A stretch of DNA of 64,000 nucleotides from Aegilops tauschii subsp. strangulata (taxonomy: Eukaryota; Streptophyta; Magnoliopsida; Poales; Poaceae): NCBI RefSeq assembly GCF_002575655.3, contig NC_053037.3, positions 501,526,544 through 501,590,543 on the forward strand. Direction: 5' to 3'. This document shows, in pieces, positions 9,618 to 21,627 of this stretch (position 1 is its first letter; every line of letters begins with the position of its first letter). A model generated the notes under the pieces. That model worked only from the letters and a program-made list of their open reading frames with translations, did no database searches and had not been told where the DNA came from. A program made the position numbers and the translations under genes.

Positions 9618-9902
9618 GAGCAAGTACAATAGAGCTGAGTCAGCGGGCTATAAGAAATAAACTAGTATATTTCTGCTTAGTTGGAGGAAAGAGAAGAGGA
9701 GAGAGAAGGTAAGCGGGCTCTTCGTGAAGAGCCAGCTCTAGCACGTGCTCCTAGGCACTTTGTGAGAATGAGAAGTGGGCCACATAATAAAACACAAGTA
9801 CACTCTTTTGATCTATTATTGTACATGTTGGCTATAAGATGGGTTGTAGATGACATGGCACTGGCTTATAGCCAGCAGCTGGCTATACTATTAACCATGC
9901 TC
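9618..9902. mobile_element. Tourist-like (Harbinger) MITE with TAA target duplication
   Basis: The element begins GAGCAAGTACAATAG and ends CTATTAACCATGCTC, an imperfect terminal inverted repeat. It is flanked by TAA on both sides (9615-9617 and 9903-9905), the PIF/Harbinger TSD length and type. Part of its right arm recurs at 11211-11287. Confidence 0.75.
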
Positions 9903-9909
9903 TAACTAC

Positions 9910-10382
9910 TACCTCCGTCCTAGTTTATTGGTCCCCATTGTAATCTGTGTCAAATTTTGATCATAAATTTAACTAATGAAATGTTAGTGCATGTCACATG
10001 CACTCCTCCATCCGTCTAGGTGAGTAAGTCATCTTAGGCTGTGCACCGTGACCAAGGAGGAGGAGAAAACGAGAAACGTTAATGTTTATTTGCTAATTAA
10101 TAGTATTGCATGCAATGAACTAACCACTGCATGTCGTGTTTGATATCTCAAGTCATTAAAAGCATGCACACTCTTTATCTCTTATTGGTTGATATGTCAA
10201 GAAACAAGAAACAAGGTAGAAGTTAATGCACCGCGCCTAAGTGTTTTGGGATTATTTGGTTTTCGTAAGATGACTTACACACCTAGATGGAGGGATTACA
10301 ATGGTGAGGAATAAACCAGTTAAATCTTTGGTCAAAATTTAGCACAAATTACAATGGTGAGGAATAAACCAGGACGGAGTAG
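9910..10382. mobile_element. Mariner-type MITE interrupted by a second MITE
   Basis: The left arm (9910-10002: ACCTCCGTCCTAGTTTATTG, then ATTGTAATCTGTGTCAAAT) is complementary to the right arm ending near 10382 (CACAAATTACAATGGTGAGG, then ATAAACCAGGACGGAGTAG). The arms lie on both sides of the inner MITE. The right arm contains a short duplication of ACAATGGTGAGGAATAAACC. Confidence 0.6.
10003..10296. mobile_element. Full-length Stowaway MITE nested in another MITE
   Basis: CTCCATCCGTCTAGGTGAGT near 10006 pairs with ACTTACACACCTAGATGGAG near 10274. The interior carries GTGCACCGTGACCAAG, shared with the 86-bp element at 9171. Confidence 0.65.
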
Positions 10383-11520
10383 TAGTTTAGAAGCCCAAAT
10401 AAATGAGTGAGGCGCCTTATTGTGACTCTCCACTGTGACTAGTCTTGTGGGAAAAGCTGGGGAAGCCGCCAAAAGAACTGGCCCTAGGAGTAGTAGCTAG
10501 GGATCGAGTGTGCGAGATGAACCGGAGAAAGTAAATGCAGAGAGATGAAATGCAAAAAAGACGAAGGGATGTGATGGTTGCTTGTCCGTTTATTTTACCA
10601 GGCCACTTATTACTGGGAGTGGTTGGGTTTTGTGATATGACGGCTTTACTGCCGCGCCACGAGCGGGGTGAGAGGTGAGACTCCCGTGCAGTGCCGCCCT
10701 CTACACTTGTACTACATCGGTCGTGGTTTATTAGTCCCCCATTAAATTTGACTGATGATTTAACTGACAAAATGTTAGTGCATGTCAACAAAAACTATAT
10801 CGTTGGATTCGTATTTGAACATAGTTTTGAATGATATAATTTTAGGTGACATGCATCAGCATTTATCATACTATATATAATGTTAGTTCAATTTTTGGTC
10901 GTACTAATCTATAGTAGTAAGGTGCCCGTGCGTTGCACCGAAGAGTGAAATGCATTGATCGGGGAGTTGTTTATTTTGACAAAGGATGTGCGGGTCATCT
11001 CATGTGTAACGGGTATCGATAGGTTTCTTCGGATATTATTTCATCTCTAGAGCTCACAAACATCCGGGTGAAATAGATAAAAAGGTATCTTTTGCAAACA
11101 AAAGCGTTCAACTGTTCAACCTGCATCCAAAACTTGTGAAAAAAATAACACTTATTGTGCTTTGCAAGAAATGATCTTTAAGAATTAGTTTTTGAGTATC
11201 GATTGTTATACATGTTGGCTACAGATGACATGGCACTTTCTTATAGTCAAGAGTTGGCTATACTATTAAGTAATATTAACCATGCCCTTATACACCTAGA
11301 CGGAGGGATTAAATCAGGATGACTTGCAAGCGGGCAGAGGAGATGTAAGAAATGGTTCATCGTAAGTCTTTCACCAGTACTGTAGTAAAAATTCATACAT
11401 GGAAGATTCTAGACTAAACCATAAACGGATACACTTTTATTCATGCGCGATACTCCAATAGAGCAAGATCCTGCATGGAAGTCTCCACATGCTTAGACAG
11501 CGGATTACATTGAGCGAAGA
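10297..11520. other. MITE fragments and unassigned AT-rich DNA
   Basis: A remnant of the 9910-type MITE occupies about 10713-10920 (CGGTCGTGGTTTATTAGTCC, then the shared GACAAAATGTTAGTGCATGT). A right-arm fragment of the Tourist-like MITE lies at 11211-11287. TACACCTAGACGGAGGGA near 11290 is another Stowaway end. I see no gene here. Confidence 0.5.
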
Positions 11521-12360
11521 CTAATGATCAACATTTAACTTGATAATGCGTACTTGCAGGTGAACCTCCTTGGAGTCCCCGTGCACCGCGTCGGCGGGTA
11601 AAGGAGGCCATGGGTTTTCCAAGTCCACATTGGCGGGATAGTCCAAGTCCGTTCGTTGAGCCCGGTGTCGCCGCCCACGCGACCCGGAGGGGTAGTAACA
11701 CTGACCACGCACCCGTACATCGGCCTCGTGTCAGTGTCAGCGTCAGCGGCGTCACCCCTGACGCACATTACAGAGACGGGGCGGCGGCCTGCGCGGGCCT
11801 CGCCGGTGCCCACGATCAAGAGGAAGACGCTGCCGTCCTCCTCTGAGACTAGCAGGCGGCGGTGATCCTCCAGCGACTCCGGCATGGTGAACGGGTAGCA
11901 CGTCTCGTACTTGATGTTCTCCGCCAAGGGCCAGCAGTGACCGCTGCACGCATCCGTGAGGTGATGCACCATGTCCGCCGGTGAGCCACAAATCGGCATC
12001 GGGCACTCATAGCAGTGGACGAAGGGCTCCTTGGAGGCATCGACCAGGCCGTCCATGAAACGGGAGTGGCTGTAAGGGGCGTTGCGCCAGTTGAATATAT
12101 GAGCAAGTTACAACGAGACTTAATCCCAATACGCACAAAATAAATCATGACGGCTATAACAGAGATGAAACTAATCATGTGGACTAGCATAGTAGTAGGA
12201 TACAGAGTAGAAACATGAATTCTACCACAATTTCGAACAGGAAGGACAGAAACACATACGGTGCAACGGGAGCAGCACCGTTGGCATTGAGGTTGCCGCC
12301 CATGTCCAAACACCACGTAGACACGGTCTTTGAGCACGGTTCGTAGTCGTTCCATGCTCC
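11521..12360 (-). pseudogene. SINA-like E3 ubiquitin ligase fragment (C-terminal part)
   Basis: The minus-strand exon (about 12069 to 11521) reads SRFMDGLVDASKEPFVHC, then GSPADMVHHLTDACSGHCWP, ESLEDHRRLLVSEEDGSVFL and a C-terminal DSKEVHLQVRI. These are landmarks of the plant SINA-like zinc finger and TRAF-like dimerisation domain. Near 11650 the family sequence changes frame (GLNERT to DLDYPANVDLENP), so a frameshift is present. A plausible acceptor (TTACAG) precedes the exon. A short upstream open stretch (12263-12360) ends at a GTATGT donor. The RING domain is not found, so the gene is 5'-incomplete. It lies head-to-head with the F-box pseudogene. Confidence 0.65.
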
Positions 12361-12663
12361 GGCATTGAAGTTTGTAACTATTTTAGATTAGAATATACTA
12401 CTCCTCCGGTGCTAGTAGTAGAGCAGAATCCTACTCTACTACTCTACTCAAGCAAGATAGGGCATAGCACTGTAGGGAGTACCAATACTGTGATCACTCA
12501 AGCAAGTTGTCTGGCATCGAGATGACCCTATGCTGCTGGTATGTGTCTCGTAAGTCATGCGGCGTGCTGTAGTCATCACAACCTGTCCACTTCCCGCAGC
12601 ACATATTCGCTTCTCCATCTTTGTCCGCACATAATCTCGTCCAATCTTCCATCCCCGCTAACA
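12361..12663. other. Spacer between the head-to-head SINA-like and F-box pseudogenes
   Basis: This 300-bp intergenic stretch has several CTACTACTC repeats near 12405-12450. The last part would be the F-box 5' leader. No TATA box is convincing. Confidence 0.35.
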
Positions 12664-14093
12664 ATGGCAGAACTGAGCAGCGTCCGCCGATAGAGTGGCT
12701 GGAATTCGCTCCCCACAGAGGTAATCAAGCTCATTGTTTCGCGTGTGGACAATCTCAGTACCATGCCGCTCGCCGCGTGCTCTTCGGGGCTGTACTGTTT
12801 ACTCAAAGCCCTCAGGCCGGAGCTTTTCAAGCCAGCTCCTTGCTTGCTGATGCCGCCTGATCTTCAGAAACGGCATGTCACGCAGCATAACGATCGTCGG
12901 GTGGCGAGCATCAACCCCCTTGACCGCGATCCGATCCCCGTCAGCCTCAACTACATTAACGGTATGTACTGGGCCGGCATGAACACGTCTTGGATGGTGC
13001 TCGTCGACGGTCGCAGCAACTGGATGCTCGTGGAGGTCTACACCCGGCGATTGATCCCCCTTCCTTCGATTAACACTGTACTACTTTGGCACCGTGGCCC
13101 AGAATACTCGAAATCTCACAGTAGCCAACATGATACCAAGTTTGATTTGCTCAAGGTTGTAATCTGCCAAGTGCCCACAAGATCTGCGAATTATAAAGAC
13201 TTCAGGCTAATTGTGTTCTTCAACCGCGGTCTCGCCTATCTGATAGGTCACTCGGTAAGTGGATAAATCTGCACGTCCATCGCAGGATCATACATCCTCC
13301 ATGGTTCTCTGATGCCATTGAACACAAGGGCTTCATTTACGCTGTCGACTCCTTCATTGGCTGGACGTATTGCTGGCCTACTCCAGTCATCGGTACAAAT
13401 GGCTGTTTTAGCAGTATGTTACTTTCCTATGATATCATGATGGCTTGCTTATATTACTGTCAACATTTGCTGAAAAAATATTCATGCTCATAACATGCTA
13501 TTCTTAAGATTGACTAAATCAAGAGCCCTTTTTATTTGACTCCAACTTGATATGATGTTGTAGGACGCCTGGTGTCCCTACCCTTCCTAATCCCAGAACC
13601 TTTCAAAGAAAAGCGGCATGGCAGTTGCAGGTGGTTCCTGGCTCGATCAGACGACGGCGAAAGATTGATGATCGTTCGCACGTACCGGACGTGTTGTTTC
13701 GCGGAATACAATCACAGTCACTGCAAGGTCTTTGAGCAGGATCCCAGCTTCTCTAGGCCTTCAGGATTTTTTGACTGGAGGCTGGTAAGTAGCCTTGGTA
13801 CACGCTCTTTGTTTGTCGGACTGAATTATCCAATTAACCAGGAGATAACCAACGGCAAGGATCATGATGGCAGCGCGGTTTCGTTCATCAGGCAAAACTG
13901 TGTGTACATAGCGTACCATACGTCTCTGCATGCACCATACCCTGATATGTGCCGCCACGCTCTGCAGCCCAAAGTAGGAGAGAGGGTCGCAAGTATCAGA
14001 CTTCGACCTGCTGGCTGGAGTTTCCCCCGTCAGGCACCCATCTGGGTCGAGCAGTCAGCCAATCTCCACAGCTTAATAAATAGTAACGTCTAA
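12664..14093 (+). pseudogene. F-box/DUF295 (KIB1-type beta-propeller) pseudogene, two exons
   Basis: The ATG at 12664 has a good context (TAACAATGGC). After a TAG at codon 10 (12691-12693) the same frame gives an F-box (WNSLPTEVIKLIVSRV, then DNLSTMPLAACSS) and a DUF295-like propeller (GMYWAGMNTSWMVLVDGR). At about 13254 a 1-bp loss shifts the frame, and the family sequence resumes as KWINLHVHRRIIHPPWFSDA. A clean intron, GTATGT at 13414 to TTGTAG at 13563, joins exon 2. Exon 2 runs to the stop at 14091-14093 and includes the family signature GTRSLFVGLNYP and SFIRQNCVYIAYHTS. Intact members are SCF substrate adaptors. With two lesions this copy should not make a full protein. Confidence 0.75.
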
Positions 14094-14689
14094 CTGAGCC
14101 AGTTAGTTAGATGCGTACACTTGGTGTAGTAGGATCTTTATTTAGTTTGATGCATACACTTGTTCTTTTTTGGTAGCCCTTTTGTAATGATGGCTGATGT
14201 TTGGTTTGGAAGAGAGAGCTGCGTCTTCACTCTTCTGGCCTGCTTACTGCTTCTGTTGCACCCCCAGCCCTGGTTGTTGCTGCTGCTGTTTTCAATGTAC
14301 AATCAGTAGTATATTTCGTCTGTTGGTTGAATAAATGTGTTGTTAGAATGACAAACACAATGTTTTGGAAGTCGTTGCACGGTTCGATCCTTTAGTGCCC
14401 AATACCGTATGTAGCGCATACTATTTTTCGTACGGAACACATTTTCCACTTGTTGATAACATGCAGCCCACTGATGAAGGCCCAATAGAGAAGCCCATAA
14501 TTAACTGGAAGGGAGGCTCTCACATGAATCCGGCCCAGGTACATGCTCATGGTTCCCTAAACATAAATAAGTAAGTAAATAAATAAAGCTAAATGCTCAT
14601 GCACCAGTTCTTTGGGAAAATAGGTAGCCCAGTATTTCTTTTTGAAGAATACCCAAGCCAGGCCTATTTGTTTTCTCCGAACTACTCGG
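14094..14689. other. 3' flank of the F-box pseudogene
   Basis: This is probably 3' UTR and downstream DNA. It includes a TAAGTAAGTAAATAAATAAA stretch near 14567. No gene is seen. Confidence 0.3.
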
Positions 14690-15179
14690 CTGCAAATCTT
14701 ACAAGATGAGGAGGGATGCATTCCGGCCTGGCTTAAGAGTATGGTCAATGTCTGTTAAAAGTAATATCAAAATGGGTTGAAAATTCCAAAAAAATCATAG
14801 CAAATGCGATAAAAGTTTCTTTTTTTGCTTCTGTTCTTCACTGATATCTTATACGTATTTCATTGGATTTAACATGACATAGTACTAATTTATTTTAAAA
14901 AAAAATTAGTATGGCTATTAATTTTTGGATTAAGAATATTTCGTTCCCCAGCAAAAATTTGCGAATTTTCAAAATTTCCCAGATATTTAGTTAATTTTTT
15001 GACCCTCGTACTGACCAGAAAATGGCCAGCAATTCTAAAAATGGAAAACGGGCTGCAATTAATTCCATATGAATTAGAAAATGAGTAAAAATTATAAAAA
15101 TAATAGCAAATGGGCTGTACACGCCACAGATTTCGAGGCTGACTTGTTTACGCAAGGCTTTGTCAGTGAACACACGATT

Positions 15180-17560
15180 CTAGCAGCAGTGACTGTTGGA
15201 TGTCCATCCAACGGCCGACGTGCTTCTTCAATCTCTGATCTTCCTGCTCCAGCCGCCTAAAATAGCGCCGGCGGGACTGCCTGCTCCCTCCTCTTGTGGC
15301 CCGCTGTGATGCCGCGCAGGCTTCCCCGGCCCACCCTACCCCCTCCGCTGGCCTGGCTGCACGCAATCAACTGTCTCCTTATTACGCGAAAAAAATAATT
15401 CCTCCCACTGACATCTGGGGCGCACCGGTTGAGAGGCTGACCTGTGGGCCTACTAAGTTGACGCGTATGAAGGGCTTGTCAACTTAGTCAACAAACGATT
15501 CTAGCAGCAGTAACCGTTGGATTTGAATTGAACGGTCCTGCTGCTTCTTCAATCGCTGCTCTTCTTGCACCAGCCGCCCAAACCAGCGCCGGGGAGACCG
15601 CCTGCTCCTGCCTCCACTGGCCGGCTGTGCTGCCGTTGAGGCCTCATCACCCCCTACTACTCACACCGCTAGCCAAGCCCTGTGGCGACGGCAGCGTCAC
15701 ACCGTAGCCGAACTAGTGAACCCTCGTACTCCTCTCCGCGTGGGCATCCACTGCCGCGTCTTCCCTGGCTCCGCGTCGTCCACTTCCTAGGCCTCGCCGT
15801 CGTCCACCACCTTGGTGCTCTCGGCATGGCGTGGTCAACATGGTCAACGACATTCCATCACAAGAGTACTGTACATGGAGAGGCTGAGAGCTGGGTCCAT
15901 GGCCACAACCCAGTTTTTTTGTGATTTGCCAAGTAAGTCGCTTTGTCAGGCCTGTTGGGCTGCAAATCTTTCAAGACGAGGAGAGTTTTCATTCGGCTGG
16001 CCGAGAAAATGGCCCATCAGTACTGAGAAATGGGCTGTACATTTTTAAAACACATCAAACCGGCAATTAGTTTCAAATATCTTTTTTTTCATTTCGAGAT
16101 TTTAAATTACATTAATTTTTATGCGTGGAGAATTTATTGGATTTTATATTGATATACATTTATTTTTAAAATCAGTTTGAATGTGAGTTGAATTTTCGGC
16201 ATTAAAAACAGTTCGGACTGCACTGAAATATGCCAAATTTCGTATAATTTTTTAACCGTGGCCACAATATGGCCTGTAATGCTAACAAAAAGAATATGTG
16301 CTCCAAAAAAACCTTAATAATTAGCAAATGGGCTGTAAATTATTAGAAATAATGGCAGATGGGATGTATGCTGTTTTCCACAGATTTGAGGCTTTCCTAA
16401 AAAAAGGTTGACGCACAAGCACTGACTGTTGGATGTCCATCCAACGGCCGTCGTGCTTCTTCAATCTCTGCTCTTCCTGCTCCAGCAGCTCAAACCAGCG
16501 CCGGCGGGACTGCCTGTTCCCTCCTCCCCGCGGCCGGCTCTGCTGCAGCGCAGGCATCACCGCCCCACCATACTCCCATCGCTGGCCAAGCCATCCCTCT
16601 ACTCACCCACACCTGCTGTTATTCTCCGGCGACGACAGACGAACCAGTAAACCCTCGTACAGTCGTACTCCCCTCCGCGTGGGACAACTGCCGAGTCTTC
16701 CCTGCCTCCATGTCGTTCCCTTCCTAGGCCTCGCCGTCGTTCACCGCCCTGGTGCTCACGGCGAGGCCTGGTCAACATGGTCAACGACCGACATGCATCT
16801 GAAGTGGACTGTACGTGGAGAGGCCGACAGCTGGGTCCACGGCCGCACGCAAGGAAATGCCTCCTTATTACGCGCAAAATAATGATTCCTTCACCTGACA
16901 TCAGGGACCCACCGAAAGGGCCTCTGTAGTTCGCGAAAAAAAGTTACCGCCGCTGACAGCTCAGACCCACCAGCTATATCTTCGCATGCAAGGAAGTGCC
17001 TCCTTATTACGCACAAAAAAATGAATACTCCCCCTGTTAGCTGGGACCCAGTATAGTGGCAGGCTGACTTGTGGGCCTACTAAATTGACGGGGATGGAGG
17101 GCTTTGTCAACTTAGTCAATATGCACGATTCTAGCTCCAGTGACCTTACGATGTCCATCCAACGGCCGTAGTGCTTCTTCAACTTCTGGTCTTCATGCTC
17201 CAGCCGCCCAAAGCAGCGCCGGTCGTGCTGCATGCTCCTGCCTCCCATGGCCGGCTGTGCTGCCGCGGAGGCCTCACCGCCCCTACTATTCTCACCGCTG
17301 GCCAGGCCCTGCGGCGACGGCAGCCTCACACCGCAGCCGAACCAGTTAACCCTCGTACTCCTCTCCGCGCGGGCTTCCACTGCCGCGTCTTCCCCGGCTC
17401 CCCGTCATCCCCTTCCTAGGCCTCGTCATCGTCCACCGCCCTGGTGCTCTCGGCGCGGCGTGGTCAACGTGGTCAAGGAACGACTTCCATCGGACGTGGA
17501 CTGTACGTGGAGAGGCTGACAGCTGGGTCCACGGCCGCAGCAAGGAAGTGCCTCCTTATT
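15180..17560. repeat. Diverged tandem units of 0.3-0.9 kb
   Basis: GTTGGATGTCCATCCAACGG or a diverged form recurs near 15196, 15510, 16428 and 17147. CCTGGTGCTCTCGGCG-type sequence recurs near 15812, 16750 and 17438. GAGAGGCTGACAGCTGGGTC-type sequence recurs near 15880, 16818 and 17510. Spacing varies between about 310 and 940 bp, so copies are rearranged. Each unit also ends with TGCCTCCTTATTACGCG-like sequence. Confidence 0.7.
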
Positions 17561-18154
17561 ACGCGAAAAATAATTATTCCTCCACCTGACAGCTGGGACT
17601 GACCGGACGGGCCACTGTATTTCGCGAAAAAAACATTTCCCCCTGACTGTTGGGAACCACCAGCTACACCTTCACACGCAAGGAAGTGCGTCCGGGCAAA
17701 AAAACGATTCGGCCCCCTGACTGCTGGGACCCACCAGCTACATCTTCGCAGGCAAGGAAGTGCCTGACAGTCGGGACCCACCTGGTCGAAGCGTACATAG
17801 CGTTGTCATTCTGGTCGCGAACGTGTACGTACATATATACTGGTGGATGTAGAGTCGCGCACGTGTCGTAGTAGAGGCACGTACGTGTCGTAGTAGAGGC
17901 GCGCACGTAGCATGTACACGTACGTATAGCGGCCAGGGTGCAAGAAAGAAAATACGGCCACGTATGTGTACATACGGGCGGGGTCTCGAACGCCTACTCG
18001 CGCATACGTACGGCCAGGGCTCATGTACATGGCTGGGTTGGAACGGAGAAACAGCGTCGTCGTCGTGTTCATGGGGAGCCAACCGGCTGGGTCGGAACGG
18101 AATGCGTCGTCGTGTTCATCGGGAGGGCTTGGACGGAACAGCCGATGGAAACGA

Positions 18155-18415
18155 GGCCTGGCGTACCGCAGAACAGAGGAAACGGCCTTGTGTTCGACCG
18201 GCCACATTTGAAACGGGATCCTGTTCATCGGGAGGGGTCTGGCGTACCGCAAAACGGAGCAAACGGACCTCCTACGGTCGAAACGGGGGTCCTGTTGATC
18301 GAGAGGGGTGTGGCGTACCGCAAAACGGAGGAAACGGACTTGTGTTGGAGCGCTACGGTCGAAACGGGGGTCCTGTTCATCGGGAGGGGTGTGGCGTACC
18401 GCAAAACGGGACTCC
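18155..18415 (+). repeat. 70-81 bp tandem repeats (GGCGTACCGCAAAACGG)
   Basis: GGCGTACCGCA recurs near 18159, 18240, 18310 and 18391, each followed by (A)AACGGA and then GGTCCTGTTCATCGGGAGGG-like sequence. Open frames through this array follow from its low stop-codon content and are not taken as genes. Confidence 0.75.
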
Positions 18416-18419
18416 ACGG

Positions 18420-18840
18420 GATACTGTTCATCTCCACCGTCGACCCCCTCCAGCCTCCACGGGCTACTGTTCATCCACCGTCGACCTCCTCCAGCCTCCA
18501 CCTGCGACTGTTCATCCACGGGCTCCTGTTCATCCAGCCTCCACCACGCGCTACTCCACCGGCTACTATTCAACCAGCCCTCTCCACGGGCTCCTGTTCA
18601 ACCACCCCTCCACGGGCTACTGTTCATCCAGCCCACCACCATCTACTATTCATTCTGCCCTCCACGGGGTGGTCCTATTCATCCTGCCCTCCACGGGGTC
18701 CTGTTCATCCAACCCCAACCGGCTCGATCGATCGGGATCCTGTTCATCCAGAGGCAACACCACGGGGGCCTGTTCATCCACCCCCACCGGGAACTGTTCA
18801 TCCAAACCCCCCCAGCAGCACTCACTGTTCATCCAGAGGC
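18420..18840 (+). repeat. Minisatellite of CCACGGGCTACTGTTCATCC type
   Basis: About 15 or more irregular copies of a 20-30 bp unit containing CTGTTCATCCA and CTCCACGGG. Unit length varies. Confidence 0.75.
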
Positions 18841-18847
18841 AGCATCG

Positions 18848-19010
18848 ATCGGCTTCAGTTAGCAGCAGTAGCGAAGGAATCGCTCGATCGGGTTCAGTTA
18901 ACAGCCATCGATCGATCGCTCGGGTTCAGTAATGTGTAGCCTGCAGTGCAATCGCTCGGGTTCAGTTAGAGCCCAACGCCTCGCTCGGGTTCTATTAGAG
19001 CCAACGCCTC
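18848..19010 (+). repeat. Minisatellite of CGATCGGGTTCAGTTA type
   Basis: Copies of (G)CTCGGGTTCAGTTA with CGATCGAT linkers lie at about 18855, 18890, 18920, 18955 and 18985. Confidence 0.65.
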
Positions 19011-19330
19011 GCACACACGCGCGTACGTGTACGAGAGAAACGCGCATCGCTTGGCCCCTGACCTCCCTCCGTAACCAGGAACTCCCCGAAATTTTCCTCG
19101 CCCTTGCTTCTACCACGGTTTTTTCCGTCATGGACCGCCCAAAGAATGTCATGCAGCTGCGTCTCCGGCCCGCCCAGGACGAAAATCCCATTTTCTGTCA
19201 CGATTTTTTGTCATAGAAGTAGGAGCCCACCACATCTATGATGATACCGGGTTTTTTCACAGTTATCGTCATAGAAGTGTCATATGTATGACAGAAAAAA
19301 AAAATCGTTCAGCCCAAAATGTCACGGATG

Positions 19331-19348
19331 TGTCTTTTTTTGTAGTGC
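19331..19348 (-). repeat. CACTA terminal sequence
   Basis: GTGTCTTTTTTTGTAGTG, read on minus, gives CACTACAAAAAAAGACAC. The next three bases, CAT, are a candidate target duplication that cannot be confirmed without the left end. Confidence 0.7.
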
Positions 19349-20773
19349 ATCTTTTATCTTCTATCCTTATACAAGAGTCATGGAGATCATCACCTTCGCT
19401 TTTTACACTTTTTCCTTTGGCAGGCACTATATGTTGGAGAGATCCTGATATATATATATATCCACTCGGATGTAATTTTTCATAAAGTATTATTGTTGAC
19501 ATTACCCTTGGGGTAAATGGTTGGGAGGCGAAACTATAAGCCCCTATATTTCTCTGTGTCCGATGGAATCTCTGAACCCATAAGTATCGCATGAGTGTTA
19601 GTAATTGTGAAAGATTATATGATAGTTGAGTATGTGGACTTGCTGAAAAGCTCTTTAATTGACTCTTTCCAATGTTATGATAAATTGCAATTGCTCCAAT
19701 GACTGAGATCATAGTTTGTTAGTTTTCAATAAAGTTTCAGATTCATACTTTATCTTGTGAACGAATTGTTACTTTAGCATATGAAATCATACGGTATTAT
19801 ATGTTGCTGTTCTAAAGATACAATGATGCCCTCATGTCCGCATTTTATTTTATCGACACCTCTATCTCTAAACATGTGGACATATTTTCGATTTCGGTTT
19901 TCGCTTGAGGACAAGCGAGGTCTAAGCTTGGGGGAGTTGATAAGTCCATTTTGCATCATGCTTTTAGATCGATATTTATTGCATTATGTGTTGTTATTAC
20001 ACATTATATCACAATACTTATGCCTATTCTCTCTTATTTTATAAGGTTTACACGAAGAGGGAGAATGCCAATAGCTTGAATTCTTGAATGGAAAAGGAGC
20101 AAATATTAGAGACCTATTCTGCACAACTCCAAAAGTCCAAAAACTTCACGGAGCATGTTTTTGGAATATATAGAAAATATTGGGCGAAGAAAGTACCAGA
20201 GGGGGGCCACCAGCCAGCCACAAGGGTGGAGGGCGCGCCCAACCCCCCTAGGCGTGCCCGTCGACCTTGTGGCCCCCCTTGCAGGCGTCCGGTGCCCATC
20301 TTTGGCTATATGGTGTGTTTTGACCTGGAAAAAAAATCAAAAGGAAGCTTTCGGGACGAAGCTCCACCGTCTCGAGGTGGAACCTGGGCGGAACCAATCT
20401 AGGGCTCTAGCGGAGCTGTTCTGCCGGGGAAACATCCCTCCGAGAGGGGGAAATCGTCGCCATCGTCATCACCAATGATCCTCTCATTGAGAGGGGGTCA
20501 ATCTCCATCAACATCTTCACCAGCGCCATCTCGTCTCAAACCCTAGTTCATCTCTTGTATTCGATCTTGGTCCCAAAACCTCTTATTGGTATCTGTGGGT
20601 TGATAGTAGTGTTGATTACTCCTTGTAGTTGATGCTAGTTGGTTTATCCGGTGGAAGATTATATTTTTAGATCCTTAATGATAATTAATACTCCTCTGAT
20701 TATGATTATGAATATGCTTTGTGAGTAGTTACGTTTGTCCCTGAGGACATGGGAGAAGTCTTGTTATAAGTAA
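19349..20773 (+). mobile_element. 3' end of an LTR retrotransposon with truncated LTR
   Basis: 19349-19937 is a 3' internal region. It ends in GAGGACAAGCGAGG and the polypurine tract AAGCTTGGGGGAGT, directly followed by TGATAAGTCC, the LTR start at 19938. The LTR is cut at 20773 where a CACTA terminus begins. The internal part is clearly related to 36130-36410 of the LARD-like element, although the two LTRs differ. No coding domains are seen. Confidence 0.7.
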
Positions 20774-21415
<642 letters not shown>

Positions 21416-21627
21416 TCACACTTATAAGGACATGGTTGCATAACCAAATTAAACATCCACTTACATAGGTGGCTACTACAAGCATGGCATTTGCACACAC
21501 CAAAGTAAACTATTACATGCATAATTACATAGGTGGCTACTACACACATGACATATCCACACACCAATAAAGTAAACTATATATTACATGCATGATTAAC
21601 TAGCATAAACAATCATCTGATCATCAT

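Larger units (their letters stand above)
14690..19348. mobile_element. CACTA-type transposon block, right terminus at 19348
   Basis: The right end reads GTGTCTTTTTTTGTAGTG at 19331-19348, the complement of CACTACAAAAAAAGACAC, a typical CACTA terminus. GTCATAGAAGT and TATGACA subterminal motifs precede it. No matching left end is visible and no transposase domain is found. The left limit is set only by where the internal repeats begin. The body consists of the repeat arrays listed separately. Confidence 0.55.

Noticed and set aside
17806..18939. Overlapping open frames of 180-333 codons on both strands
   Set aside because: They span the 70-81 bp and 20-30 bp tandem arrays. Length comes from stop-poor repeats, and there is no conserved domain.
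18155..19010. CRISPR-like array
   Set aside because: Repeats are irregular, spacers are not unique, and the context is a plant transposon.
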